A stretch of DNA of 64,000 nt from Eubacteriales bacterium (GTDB taxonomy: Bacteria; Bacillota; Clostridia; Lachnospirales; Lachnospiraceae), in NCBI GenBank assembly GCA_030524715.1, contig JAUNGB010000013.1, positions 1-64,000 of the forward strand, in the 5' to 3' direction. Positions 51,336-60,507 of this stretch are shown one piece after another. The position numbers and the translations under genes were made by a program. The first letter of the stretch is position 1, and the number at the start of each line of letters is the position of its first letter. The notes under the pieces are model-generated. The model saw only the letters and a program-made list of their open reading frames with translations. It searched no databases and was not told where the DNA came from.

Positions 51336-52463
51336 TTACAACAGCCGAAAAACCTGTTCCGCACACAGAGCCATATTTTTCTTTGCAGTCTCCGTGTCCA
51401 TTGCTTTTTCAAGAGTGGTTACGCCACGTACAATAGGGAAAAATGCATCAATTCCTTCCTCATTGCATTTTCCCGCATCCTCTGTTACACCTCCTGCAAA
51501 AGCGATCACTTTACATCCATATTTTTTTGCAAGATGTGCCACGCCTACCGGTACCTTGCCCATTGCCGTCTGAAAATCAAGCCTTCCTTCCCCGGTGACT
51601 ACTATATCTGCATCTTTCAATTCTTTTTCCAGTTCTATTGCTTTCAGGACTATGGTGATTCCAGACTTCAGTTCTACATTGGAAAAGTAACTAAGAAACG
51701 CAAAGCCCAATCCGCCTGCTGCTCCCACGCCAGATATCTGACTATAATCCTTCCCTGCAAATTCTGCCGTCTTTTTTGCATAATGCATCATAGATTCGTC
51801 CATTGCTTTTTTCTCATCAGGCTTTACACCTTTCTGAGGTCCGAAAACATAAACCGCTCCATTCTCTCCGCATAATGGGTTTGTTACATCACAGGCAATC
51901 TGAAAATGACATTCTTTTAACTCTTCCGGTACATTCTCTCCGCTGATTTTTTCAATTCTGCCAAGACTTTCAAACACAGGGGGCAGCACATTTCCTTCAG
52001 AATCATAAAATACATAGCCCAAAGCCTGCAGCATACCGATTCCGCCTTCTGTGGTAGCACTGCCGCCAATACCGATGATAAATTCCCGGCACCCTCTTTT
52101 TATTGCGTCCCTGATCATTTCCCCAACACCTGTTGTGGATGCCTTCCACGGATCCAGATCTTCTCTTTTTACCAGAATGATACCGGAAGCCTCCGCCATC
52201 TCCATGACAGCAGTCACACCATCCTCCATAATTCCATATTTTGCCTTTGTTGAAATTCCCATAGGCCCTGTCACTTCAATTTCCGCATATGTTCCTCCAA
52301 GGCCTTCCACAAGGGCCGCAGTAGTCCCTTCCCCGCCATCTGCAAGAGGTTTTACGATCACATCTGCATGACGCGCCTTTAATATCCCTTCCTTTGCCGC
52401 ATTTCCGGCTTCTATAGAACTGAGACTGCCCTTAAACGAATCTATTGCAACTACAACCTTCAT
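51336..52463 (-). CDS. garK: Glycerate kinase
   Basis: 375 residues from ATG 52463 (GAGG upstream). Glycerate kinase family (GarK/GlxK): MKVVVAIDSFKGSLSSIEAG, 'VKPLADGGEGTTAALVEGLG', 'FIIGIGGSATTEGGIGMLQA', 'GEGRLDFQTAMGKVPVGVAH'. It phosphorylates D-glycerate to 2- or 3-phosphoglycerate, the last step of glucarate/galactarate breakdown. Last gene of the operon, after a 151-base gap that includes a hairpin. Confidence 0.9.
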   Translation of the reverse strand: MKVVVAIDSFKGSLSSIEAGNAAKEGILKARHADVIVKPLADGGEGTTAALVEGLGGTYAEIEVTGPMGISTKAKYGIMEDGVTAVMEMAEASGIILVKREDLDPWKASTTGVGEMIRDAIKRGCREFIIGIGGSATTEGGIGMLQALGYVFYDSEGNVLPPVFESLGRIEKISGENVPEELKECHFQIACDVTNPLCGENGAVYVFGPQKGVKPDEKKAMDESMMHYAKKTAEFAGKDYSQISGVGAAGGLGFAFLSYFSNVELKSGITIVLKAIELEKELKDADIVVTGEGRLDFQTAMGKVPVGVAHLAKKYGCKVIAFAGGVTEDAGKCNEEGIDAFFPIVRGVTTLEKAMDTETAKKNMALCAEQVFRLL

Positions 52464-52527
52464 AGTTCCTCGCTTTCTACTATGCATCGCTTAACAGTAC
52501 ATAGGTTTTCAAAAATACTTTGTAACA

Positions 52528-52563
52528 GAAATGGCTGCCGCAATCATTTTCGACAGCCATTTC
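52528..52563 (-). promoter_or_regulatory. Intra-operon hairpin ahead of glycerate kinase
   Basis: GAAATGGCTG / CAGCCATTTC, a perfect 10-base stem with 16-base loop, without T run. Probably mRNA processing or attenuation rather than full termination. Confidence 0.5.
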
Positions 52564-52614
52564 CCATTTATCATGGCAATAAAATTGATAAATGCGATAG
52601 TTTGTAATTCCCGG

Positions 52615-53829
52615 TTATTTTTCCATGTATGCTATCATGGCGTTTGCCGCTTTTTTTGCTTCTTCCACGGCATGTACCACTGTTTTGGCCCCATGTACCA
52701 CATCCCCCGCAGCAAAAACGCCGGGTCTTGTAGTCATGCAGTTTTCATCAGTGATCAACAGCCCTCTTTCGGAGCATTCCAGGTTATGTGTGGTCATAAC
52801 CAGCTTATTTTTCGGCCCCTGGCTCACAGCTATGATGATCGAATCCGCCAAAACCAGTTCCCGTTTTTCCTCATATCCGATGATCTTATCATTCTCATCA
52901 AAAACGGATATCTTGAACACAGGTCCTTCCGGAGTTATTTTCTCAATAGCCTTGCCAAAAATAAATTCAGCGCCGTCAAGTCTCGCATAAGCCATTTCAT
53001 GTGAGCTGGCAGTGGCACGCTTTCCTCTGGCAAACAAAAGTACTCTCTGCGCACCATTGCGAAATGCAGTTCTGGCTACGTCCATGGCCACATTCCCCAT
53101 TCCGATCACGGCAACCGTCTCTCCCAGATCATAAGCCGAAGGATTTGCCAGATAAGAAATTCCAAAATGCACGTTTGCAAGACATTCGCCCTCAATTCCC
53201 AATGTTTTTGGCCGCCATACGCCGGTTCCTACAAATACAGTATTATACCCGTCCCGAAACAGATTTTCAATATTAAGAGCTCCGCCCATCACTGTATTCG
53301 GACGAATCTGGACTCCCATTTCAAGCAGTTTCGTTTTATAGCGGGTAAGGATTGTTTTAGGTAATCGGAATTCCGGTATGCCATACTGGAGCATTCCGCC
53401 GATTTTATCCTTTTCTTCAAAAATGGTGACCCCGTACCCATGCTTTGCCAGAATGATCGCTGCTGTCATTCCTGCCGGCCCGCTTCCGATAACCGCTGCC
53501 GTTTTATTTTTTTTGGGAATTTCAGGGATTTCCATCCTGTCCAGATACGAATCAGAAATAAATTTCTCGATATCATAAAATTGTACAGGGCTTCCTTTTT
53601 TCCCTAATACACAATGCCCGGCACACTGCATCTCATGATTACAGACCGTGGCGCATACAACAGACAAGGGGTTATTTTCAAATAATTCCGCCCCTGCAGC
53701 CTGCAGCCTGTTCTCTTTAAAAAGCCGGATAATGTGAGGGATCGGCGTTTGAACCGGACAATACTGCTGGCACATCGGCTTTTTACAATTTAAACATCGA
53801 TCTGCCTCATTTTCAATATGTAAACCCAT
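52615..53829 (-). CDS. GltD-like Fe-S/FAD-dependent NAD(P) oxidoreductase
   Basis: 404 residues. N-terminal iron-sulfur domain (CLNCKKPMCQQYCPVQTPIP, then CATVCNHEMQCAGHCVLGKK), FAD Rossmann motif AAVIGSGPAGMTAAIILAKH (about 111-130), second Rossmann VAVIGMGNVAMDVARTA, and C-terminal FAD motif GVFAAGDVVHGAKTVVHAVE. Like the glutamate synthase small subunit or PreT, such proteins pass electrons from NAD(P)H to a partner. No large subunit is nearby; its role in sugar-acid catabolism is unknown. It is 15 bases after the DapA-family gene, so in the operon. Confidence 0.85.
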   Translation of the reverse strand: MGLHIENEADRCLNCKKPMCQQYCPVQTPIPHIIRLFKENRLQAAGAELFENNPLSVVCATVCNHEMQCAGHCVLGKKGSPVQFYDIEKFISDSYLDRMEIPEIPKKNKTAAVIGSGPAGMTAAIILAKHGYGVTIFEEKDKIGGMLQYGIPEFRLPKTILTRYKTKLLEMGVQIRPNTVMGGALNIENLFRDGYNTVFVGTGVWRPKTLGIEGECLANVHFGISYLANPSAYDLGETVAVIGMGNVAMDVARTAFRNGAQRVLLFARGKRATASSHEMAYARLDGAEFIFGKAIEKITPEGPVFKISVFDENDKIIGYEEKRELVLADSIIIAVSQGPKNKLVMTTHNLECSERGLLITDENCMTTRPGVFAAGDVVHGAKTVVHAVEEAKKAANAMIAYMEK

Positions 53830-53844
53830 GAAATCTCCTTTTTT

Positions 53845-54747
53845 TCAGTCGATCAAACCGGCTTTTTTCATTTCCGTTTTCATTCTGTCAAAAGCAGCGC
53901 CTTCTGGAGTCGCCAGACTCGGGGTATATGGCAATCCCACATTTCGTCCGCGCAAATTCGCCATATCTTTTGTCGCTACCGGAAAACTGGTCCCATCCAT
54001 AGACAGCCGAACCGGATTCAGTTTAAATTGCGCTTCCAGAGAGCCCTGAAGATCTCCTGCAACATATTTATTATAAATATCTGTGATCAACTCCGGCATA
54101 AAGTTTGCCGACGTGCAGACTCCGCCTACAGCGCCGTGGCACATAGATGCATACAGAAGCGTATCTTTTCCGCCGAATACTTTAAAATTCACATCTCTGG
54201 TCCTGCGGATAAATTCTGCTGTCTGCGTGATATCGCCGCTGGTATCCTTCATACCCACGATATTATCCACCTCATGGGCAACCCGCTCTACAAGATTGCC
54301 GGAAAGCGTATATCCCACACGTCCCGGATTGTTATAAAGCAGCACAGGAGTTTCAGGTACAGCATCCGCAATAGCTTTGAAATGTTGAAAAAGCTCCTGT
54401 TCCGTAGGTTTCAGAAACATCGGCTGAAGAACAGAAATACCTGACGCGCCGTTCTCCGCAGCCATTTTTGCAAGACGTATGCACTTTCTGGTGCCGATCG
54501 CTCCGATGCCGAAATATACCGGTACCCTTCCTGCTGCCTGATCGACCATGATCTTCAGGCCACGCTCCATCTCATCTTCTTCTATCACATAGAACTCGCC
54601 GTTGCTTCCAAATGCGAGAATGCCAAGCACTCCGCCATCGATCACATAATCTACCTGTTCCCTCAATTTTTTCTCATCGATCAGCTCATTTTCATCGATC
54701 GGTGTTAAAATAGGAACAACCACACCTTTGATAAAATCTGTATTCAT
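53845..54747 (-). CDS. DapA/NanA-family lyase, candidate 5-keto-4-deoxyglucarate aldolase or dehydratase
   Basis: 300 residues from ATG 54747 (GAGGTGATTGTT upstream). Class I aldolase barrel: GVVVPILTPIDENELIDEKK, 'GVLGILAFGSNGEFYVIEED', catalytic Tyr in PVLLYNNPGRVGYTLS and Schiff-base Lys in IVGMKDTSGDITQTAEF. Relatives include dihydrodipicolinate synthase, N-acetylneuraminate lyase, KDG aldolase and 5-dehydro-4-deoxyglucarate dehydratase (KdgD). Its place between the permease and the reductase genes and the presence of GarR and glycerate kinase favour aldolase action (pyruvate plus tartronate semialdehyde) over KdgD, which would need an aldehyde dehydrogenase that is absent. Confidence 0.82.
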   Translation of the reverse strand: MNTDFIKGVVVPILTPIDENELIDEKKLREQVDYVIDGGVLGILAFGSNGEFYVIEEDEMERGLKIMVDQAAGRVPVYFGIGAIGTRKCIRLAKMAAENGASGISVLQPMFLKPTEQELFQHFKAIADAVPETPVLLYNNPGRVGYTLSGNLVERVAHEVDNIVGMKDTSGDITQTAEFIRRTRDVNFKVFGGKDTLLYASMCHGAVGGVCTSANFMPELITDIYNKYVAGDLQGSLEAQFKLNPVRLSMDGTSFPVATKDMANLRGRNVGLPYTPSLATPEGAAFDRMKTEMKKAGLID

Positions 54748-54766
54748 AACAATCACCTCATCTACA

Positions 54767-56167
54767 TTAATGCATAAACATTGATAATACCAGTAACTCA
54801 ACAATACCGACTACTGACATGATCATCGAAATTGCCGTTTTGCACCGGAGCTGATCTTTTATATCATCAACACCGAACATACCGTTCCATACCCAGAATC
54901 CGCTGTCATTAAAATAAGAAAAGGAAATCGCGCCTACACAGCAGGCAACAGCCATCAGAAGCGGGCTCACTGCAATTGTACCCAGCAATGGAGCAGACAG
55001 GGATGCTGCTGTTGTGATCGCCACTGTTGCAGAGCCAAGCGCAATACGCATCAGAGCCGCGATCAGGAACGGGATCAAAATTGCCGGAAGCGGAAGCTTC
55101 AGAACAAGTTCTCCAAGCGCCGTACCTACACCGCTGACCTTGATAACATTTCCAAGGGAACCACCGGCTCCGGTAATCAGCATGATAATGCCCGTGCTCT
55201 TGATCGAATCATCCATAATACCCAGAACAAGCTTTGTATCCTCCTTTGCCATCAGGCCATAAATAGCCAGCAAAGTACCGATTCCAAGAGCGATCATCGG
55301 TGATCCGAGGAACGCAAGAACACTATTATCGATACCGGCCATTCCAAGAATCGTATTTAAAAGAATCAATATAAGCGGAACAACAATCGGAGCAACAGAA
55401 ACGCCAAGTCCCGGAAGTTTTTTCGCATTCATAAGATGCTCCAGTTCGTCCATGGATTTAATGTACTCTTTTTTGAACTCTTTTCTCTCAAATCCTCCGT
55501 TTTCTGTGGGTACCTGATAAATCTTTTTCCCGATCCACTGGCAGTAAAATACTGCTACGATCAGCATAGGAATTGAGATCAGAGCTCCGCACATGATCAT
55601 CTGTCCCACGTCAACCCCCAACATACTTGCCGCGGTTGTCGGTCCCGGAGTCGGAGGTACCAGACAATGTGTAAGCTGGAGGCCTGCCGCCATTGCAAGG
55701 GCAAGACCTACCAGAGATTTACCTGTAACCTTAGAAATTGCTTTACACAGTGGAGCAAAAATTACGATCGCGGAATCGGCAAATACCGGAATGGAAATAA
55801 ACCAGCCTGTAATCGCAAGCGCCCACTCTTCTTTCTTTTTTCCGACGGCACGGATAAAAGAATATGCCATCTTTTCGGCAGCGCCGGACTTTTCCAGAAT
55901 GCCGCCCATCATTACGCCAAGCCCGATAATGATACCGGTACTCTTCAGGGTACTGCCGAAACCTTCCTGTATGGCAGTAACAATACCTACAACAGTATCT
56001 CCGGCTTCATTCGCAGTATCTACTAACGGCATACCGCCAATAATTCCTGTAAGGATAGCTGCAACCATCAAAGCGATAAATGTATGCACCTTCGTTTTTG
56101 AAACGAGAACAACCATTACAACAATGCCTATGATCAACCCCAATAACATTCTTGTAGACTCATCCAT
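54767..56167 (-). CDS. GntP-family sugar-acid permease
   Basis: 466 residues, about 12 membrane helices: MLLGLIIGIVVMVVLVSKTK, 'FIALMVAAILTGIIGGMPLV', 'GWFISIPVFADSAIVIFAPL', 'HCLVPPTPGPTTAASMLGVD'. GntP proteins are proton symporters for gluconate and similar acids. Within this operon the likely cargo is glucarate/galactarate. It lies 25 bases after gudD. Confidence 0.9.
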   Translation of the reverse strand: MDESTRMLLGLIIGIVVMVVLVSKTKVHTFIALMVAAILTGIIGGMPLVDTANEAGDTVVGIVTAIQEGFGSTLKSTGIIIGLGVMMGGILEKSGAAEKMAYSFIRAVGKKKEEWALAITGWFISIPVFADSAIVIFAPLCKAISKVTGKSLVGLALAMAAGLQLTHCLVPPTPGPTTAASMLGVDVGQMIMCGALISIPMLIVAVFYCQWIGKKIYQVPTENGGFERKEFKKEYIKSMDELEHLMNAKKLPGLGVSVAPIVVPLILILLNTILGMAGIDNSVLAFLGSPMIALGIGTLLAIYGLMAKEDTKLVLGIMDDSIKSTGIIMLITGAGGSLGNVIKVSGVGTALGELVLKLPLPAILIPFLIAALMRIALGSATVAITTAASLSAPLLGTIAVSPLLMAVACCVGAISFSYFNDSGFWVWNGMFGVDDIKDQLRCKTAISMIMSVVGIVELLVLSMFMH

Positions 56168-56192
56168 TGTAAAAACCCTCCATCATTTTTCT

Positions 56193-57521
56193 TCAGCGAA
56201 CCAGACATGGCCTCTTATTGTCAAATTTCCAGCCTGGAATCAGATATTGCATACCAATCGCGTCATCTCTTGCCCCAAGGCAGTTATCCAGATAAAGTTT
56301 ATTTGCCTTCATTACCTGTTCACGGTCTACTTCGATACCAAGTCCGCCTTTCTTCGGAAGATCGATGCATCCGTCTACGATCTGCATTGGTTCTTTTGTC
56401 AGGCGCTCTCTTCCCTCCTGCCAGATCCAGTGAGTATCGATCCCATTCATCTTTCCCGGGATAGCGGCCGCACACTGTACGACCATTGCCAGAGAAATAT
56501 CAAAATGATTATTAGAATGGCATCCCCACATCATACCGAAATCATTACACATCTGGCCAACACGCACAGAACCATTCATCGTCCAGAAATGCGGATCCGC
56601 CAATGGAATATCGACACTCTTGAGGGACAGACAGTGGCACATCTGTCTCCAGTCGGTATTGATCATATTCGTAGCAGTCGGCATACCGGTTTCCCGTCTG
56701 AATTCCGCCATAATCTCTCTTCCTGAAAATCCGTTTTCCGCGCCGCAGGGATCCTCGCAATATGCAAGGCACTCTTTTAATGCCGGCGCCACCTCCAATG
56801 CCTCCTTAAGGCTCCAGCAGCCATTCGGATCAAGATCAACGCGTGCATTTGGGAATGCTGCCTTAATTGCCTGAACTGCTTTTACCTCTTCCTGAGGTGC
56901 CAGTACACCACCTTTTAATTTGAAATCCTCAAAGCCGTATTTCTCATGAGTTGCTTTCGCCAGAGCTACAATTGCCTCCGGAGTAAGAGCTTCTTCATGA
57001 CGCAGACGGTACCAGTCACAGTCGCTGTCCGGCTCTTCTTCATAAGGCAGATCTGTTTTCTTACGGTCTCCGACATAAAACAGGTAACTCAGGAAGCGGA
57101 CCCTTTCCCGCTGAATGCCGTCTCCCATCAGCGCTGCCGCCGGTACATTCAGGAATTTGCCAAGAAGATCCAACAGAGGAGCCTCAATAGCCGTCACAAC
57201 ATGTACTCCTGTACGCAGGTCAAAGGTCTGTAAACCGCGAACATCATCTTTGATATTTGCATCCAGCCAGGCACGGACTTTATTCAGGGTCTGTTTATAA
57301 TCAGCAATGCTCGTTCCCAGGACCAGTTCCTTCACTGCTTCCAGCGCGGCAGTGATCTTCTGTCCTCCCGGAACCTCTCCAACGCCTTCCACTCCATCAG
57401 AATCTGTAAGGATGACAATATTTCTTGTAAAATATGGAGCATGTGCACCAGATAAATTTAATTCCATACAGTCATGTCCCGCAACAGGGAAAACTTCCAT
57501 TTTGGCAATTGTAGGGATCAT
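56193..57521 (-). CDS. gudD: Glucarate dehydratase
   Basis: 442 residues, enolase superfamily. Catalytic elements of Gluc[11 protein letters not shown] (Lys), [11 protein letters not shown] (Asp), [10 protein letters not shown] (Glu), [10 protein letters not shown] (Asn) and [15 protein letters not shown] (His). N-terminal [20 protein letters not shown] and '[20 protein letters not shown]' match the family. Dehydrates D-glucarate (and L-idarate) to 5-keto-4-deoxyglucarate. Lies 28 bases after garR. Confidence 0.95.
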   Translation of the reverse strand: MIPTIAKMEVFPVAGHDCMELNLSGAHAPYFTRNIVILTDSDGVEGVGEVPGGQKITAALEAVKELVLGTSIADYKQTLNKVRAWLDANIKDDVRGLQTFDLRTGVHVVTAIEAPLLDLLGKFLNVPAAALMGDGIQRERVRFLSYLFYVGDRKKTDLPYEEEPDSDCDWYRLRHEEALTPEAIVALAKATHEKYGFEDFKLKGGVLAPQEEVKAVQAIKAAFPNARVDLDPNGCWSLKEALEVAPALKECLAYCEDPCGAENGFSGREIMAEFRRETGMPTATNMINTDWRQMCHCLSLKSVDIPLADPHFWTMNGSVRVGQMCNDFGMMWGCHSNNHFDISLAMVVQCAAAIPGKMNGIDTHWIWQEGRERLTKEPMQIVDGCIDLPKKGGLGIEVDREQVMKANKLYLDNCLGARDDAIGMQYLIPGWKFDNKRPCLVR

Positions 57522-57549
57522 CTTTTTATTCCTCCTTAGTCTCTTTTAC

Positions 57550-58437
57550 TTATTTTTTTTCTACAGATACATCAGAAATTTTCTCATAGTAGCGTACCAG
57601 TGCACTGTGGTCTTCTACACCGCATCCATCATTTTTCAGAGCCTGCATAATTTCCATTACCTGAGAAGTCAGCGGCAGTGCTGTGCTGGTTGCATGTCCT
57701 GCATTCAATGCATTATTAAGATCTTTAATATGAAGTTCAATTCTGAATCCCGGCTTAAAGTTATGCGCCATCATCATAGGAGCCTTCGCATCCAGAACGG
57801 TAGATCCTGCAAGACCGCCGCGAATCGCCTGATATACCAGTTCCGGATCCGCTCCGTTCTTTACAGCAAGCGTCAGTGCTTCTGATACCGCTGCAATATT
57901 AATCGCTACAATAACCTGGTTTGCAAGCTTTGCAACATTACCTGAACCAAGGGGGCCTACATATACTACGGAGCCTGCCATTGCCATCAGAAGGTCATAG
58001 AATTTATCAAAGTTTTCTTTTGTACCGCCTACCATAACAGAAATCGTTCCGTCAATGGCCTTCGGCTCTCCGCCGCTAACCGGTGCATCCATCATTTCTA
58101 CGCCCTTTTTATTTAATTCCGCCCCGATCGCCTTTGATTCTACAGGATCGATAGAACTCATATCGATTACAACGGTTCCTTCAGATGCTCCTTCAATGAT
58201 CCCATTCTCTCCAAGGCAGACATCTCTTACATGCGGAGAATTTGGAAGCATGGTAATGATAACGGAACACTGTTTTGCCACCTCAGCCGGATTTGCTGCT
58301 TCCGCAGCGCCCAAAGCCACCAATTCTTCCACACTTGCCTTACTTCTATTGTAAACTACCAGTTCATACCCTGCTTTTACAAGATTCTTACTCATCGGTT
58401 TTCCCATAATGCCAAGTCCAATAAATCCAATTTTCAT
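57550..58437 (-). CDS. garR: Tartronate semialdehyde reductase (2-hydroxy-3-oxopropionate reductase)
   Basis: 295 residues, 3-hydroxyisobutyrate dehydrogenase family: MKIGFIGLGIMGKPMSKNLV, 'ITMLPNSPHVRDVCLGENGI', 'DAPVSGGEPKAIDGTISVMV', catalytic Lys in 'GSGNVAKLANQVIVAINIAA'. Reduces tartronate semialdehyde to D-glycerate. First gene of the six-gene operon, AGGAGG upstream. Its start is 426 bases from the end of garD. Confidence 0.93.
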   Translation of the reverse strand: MKIGFIGLGIMGKPMSKNLVKAGYELVVYNRSKASVEELVALGAAEAANPAEVAKQCSVIITMLPNSPHVRDVCLGENGIIEGASEGTVVIDMSSIDPVESKAIGAELNKKGVEMMDAPVSGGEPKAIDGTISVMVGGTKENFDKFYDLLMAMAGSVVYVGPLGSGNVAKLANQVIVAINIAAVSEALTLAVKNGADPELVYQAIRGGLAGSTVLDAKAPMMMAHNFKPGFRIELHIKDLNNALNAGHATSTALPLTSQVMEIMQALKNDGCGVEDHSALVRYYEKISDVSVEKK

Positions 58438-58825
58438 TTTTAAATCCTCCTTGATCTCTCATTAATTTCATTGCGGGCCTCGCTTTTGACATGTCTATTG
58501 TATAAAAATACCCTGTCAAAAACTATTGACTAAATGATCAATTCACTGCAAAGATTTTTTCAAAAAGCGCACAATCTTTCAGTATTTGCAATAAATATTG
58601 CAAAATAGCGGACATTCTATTTCTTTTCTAAATTCTCAATTTTAAATGGATTTGTGTTTTGCATATATCGAAATGATTTTTGCAATTTTTATTTCATAAT
58701 ATGAAATTATGTAATATTTTCACGAAACTCCAACTCAAATTATGTCTCTTTTACCACTTTACAGCTTGTTATGGTCTACTGCATTAATATGCTTATGAAC
58801 GACTTGTGGAATAAATAAAAAAAAT
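58438..58825. promoter_or_regulatory. Regulatory gap ahead of garR with three palindromes
   Basis: Contains TTTTGACA (58484-58491) and TGTCAAAA (58514-58521), an inverted pair 22 bases apart; TTGCAATA-aa-TATTGCAA (58586-58603); and ATTTCATA-a-TATGAAAT (58691-58707), both perfect. A possible -10, TACAAT, lies between the first pair on the minus strand without a good -35. No SigL-type (GG-N10-GC) promoter is seen. No gene found here. Likely binding sites for the LysR-type or PrpR-like regulators nearby. Confidence 0.5.
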
Positions 58826-58852
58826 AAGAGGCTTTGTAAAACAAAACCTCTT
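58826..58852 (-). terminator. Intrinsic terminator of garD
   Basis: AAGAGG-c-TTTG / CAAA-a-CCTCTT, followed on the minus strand by ATTTTTTTT. It separates garD from the garR operon. Confidence 0.85.
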
Positions 58853-58863
58853 GCTTTTTTTAT

Positions 58864-60387
58864 TCAGGTAATCGGCGCCGGATTAAAAACACACAAATCA
58901 TTTTCCAGACCATACATCTCTGTATACGGCTTCTTTCTGCCACTTGCCACATCCAGAATATAACAAAACAATTCCTCCCCCTGCTCCGCAATAGTACGGT
59001 CGCCAACTGCTGCAGGGCCTGCATTAAAATCAATAATATCAAACCATTGCTCCTTCATCTCATTTCGTGAGCATAGTTTGATGACCGGCGCCGCGGCGAG
59101 ACCATAAGGTGTGCCGCGTCCTGTCATAAATACCTCAAGTCCCATGCCGGATGCCAACTGAGACGGACCGCATACAAGATCGGACGCTGGTGTTGCCGCA
59201 AAGATTTCGCCGTGTTTCGTTGGCTTTTCGCCCGGGGAAAGCACTTCTACGATTGGCGAACTGCCGGATTTTGCAATGGAACCCATGGACTTCTCAATAA
59301 TGTTTGAAAGGCCGCCTTTTTTATTACCCGGAGTTGTATTGGCGCCACGGTCCACACCACCCATTTTCAAATAATTATCGTACCACTTCATCTCTTCTAC
59401 CAGGCGTCTGCCAACCTCCTCGTTGATGCAGCGCTGCGCAATGAACTGCACACCGTCACGCACTTCCGTAACCTCAGAGAACATGACAGTGCCGCCGCCG
59501 CTGACAATAAGGTCTGCTGCATAGCCTGCCGTAGGGTTGGCCGTAATTCCTGAAAAAGCATCCGAGCCTCCGCACTGCATACCCACAAGCAAATCGGAAA
59601 GCGGCAGTGTCTCCCTTTTTCTTTCATTAAGTATCTGAAGTTTTTTCTCAGCCATTTCCAGTATTGCATTCATCATAGCTTCGTAGCCTCTGTAATTCTG
59701 AAGTACGATCACATTTTCTTCGTTGTTTAATTCAGGCCACCATTCACAAAAACGGTCAACTGTAAACTTTTCACAGCCAAGACCAACCAGCATAAATACA
59801 CCGCCAAAGTTCGGATGAGCAGCAATATTTCTTATAATTCTCTGCGGAACTTTTGCTTCCGGAGCATCAATTGCCACGCCGCAGCCATATGGATGATTGA
59901 CAGCGATCACATTATCAACATTGGGATACTTTGGAAGAATCTCATTTTTGATTCTCCTGACCGCTGCATTCACAACTCCTGCCACACACTGTACCGTTGT
60001 ATTAATCGCCAGAATATTTCTCGTACCCGCCGGACCCCCATTGGGATTTCGATAACCTTCCCATGTCTTTACCGGCGCTTCCGGCAAATCAGTACGGATA
60101 TTTGTTGCAAACTCCATCTGATCAAGATCCGGGGCAGGAGCCATGATAAGGTTGTTCTCATTGATCCATCCTCCTTTAGGGACGTCCACACTTGTCGTAC
60201 CAAGAACAACTCCATAACGGATGACTTCTGTCCCTTTTGGACATTCACTGAGTGCAATTTTGTGTGCCTGTGGGATATCCTGGACTGTCACAATTCCCGG
60301 CATGACTTCCGTGCCTTTGACAATGTCATGGATCGCGACTGCTACATTATCTTTTTCAGTCATCTTAATACATAACCTTTTTGCCAT
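58864..60387 (-). CDS. garD: Galactarate dehydratase
   Basis: 507 residues of the UxaA/GarD family. N-terminal SAF domain (DNVAVAIHDIVKGTEVMPGI) and long catalytic part: 'VNHPYGCGVAIDAPEAKVPQ', LVGLGCEKF, 'VGMQCGGSDAFSGITANPTA', 'VMFSEVTEVRDGVQFIAQRC', 'GNKKGGLSNIIEKSMGSIAK', C-terminal 'GLENDLCVFNPAPIT', closely as in E. coli GarD. It dehydrates galactarate to 5-keto-4-deoxyglucarate using iron. Monocistronic, terminator at 58826, divergent from a LysR-type gene. Confidence 0.93.
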   Translation of the reverse strand: MAKRLCIKMTEKDNVAVAIHDIVKGTEVMPGIVTVQDIPQAHKIALSECPKGTEVIRYGVVLGTTSVDVPKGGWINENNLIMAPAPDLDQMEFATNIRTDLPEAPVKTWEGYRNPNGGPAGTRNILAINTTVQCVAGVVNAAVRRIKNEILPKYPNVDNVIAVNHPYGCGVAIDAPEAKVPQRIIRNIAAHPNFGGVFMLVGLGCEKFTVDRFCEWWPELNNEENVIVLQNYRGYEAMMNAILEMAEKKLQILNERKRETLPLSDLLVGMQCGGSDAFSGITANPTAGYAADLIVSGGGTVMFSEVTEVRDGVQFIAQRCINEEVGRRLVEEMKWYDNYLKMGGVDRGANTTPGNKKGGLSNIIEKSMGSIAKSGSSPIVEVLSPGEKPTKHGEIFAATPASDLVCGPSQLASGMGLEVFMTGRGTPYGLAAAPVIKLCSRNEMKEQWFDIIDFNAGPAAVGDRTIAEQGEELFCYILDVASGRKKPYTEMYGLENDLCVFNPAPIT

Positions 60388-60417
60388 TGTTACCTCCTCG
60401 TTAAATTCTTATTTTTC

Positions 60418-60457
60418 TTGCTAAGGCTATTATAAAATGCTATAATGAATAAGTAAA
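60418..60457. promoter_or_regulatory. Overlapping divergent promoters of garD and the LysR-type gene
   Basis: Plus strand: TTGCTA (60418), 17 bases, TGc-TATAAT (60441-60446). Minus strand: TTTACT (60457-60452), 17 bases, TATAAT (60434-60429). The two polymerase sites overlap completely, so the promoters exclude each other. An A+T-rich imperfect dyad at 60457-60475 could be the LysR-type box. Confidence 0.6.
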
Positions 60458-60507
60458 ATTAATAATTTTAAATTGACAATTAGTTTTTCTAACATTGAGG
60501 TGGCGTT

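Noticed and set aside
55593-56726. Plus-strand frame of 377 codons opposite the permease and gudD
   Set aside because: Antisense shadow of two well-supported genes; no recognisable domain.
58438-58825. Sigma-54 promoter for the garR operon, suggested by the PrpR-like neighbour
   Set aside because: No GG-N10-GC pair in a suitable place, and the regulator lacks the sigma-54 contact loop.
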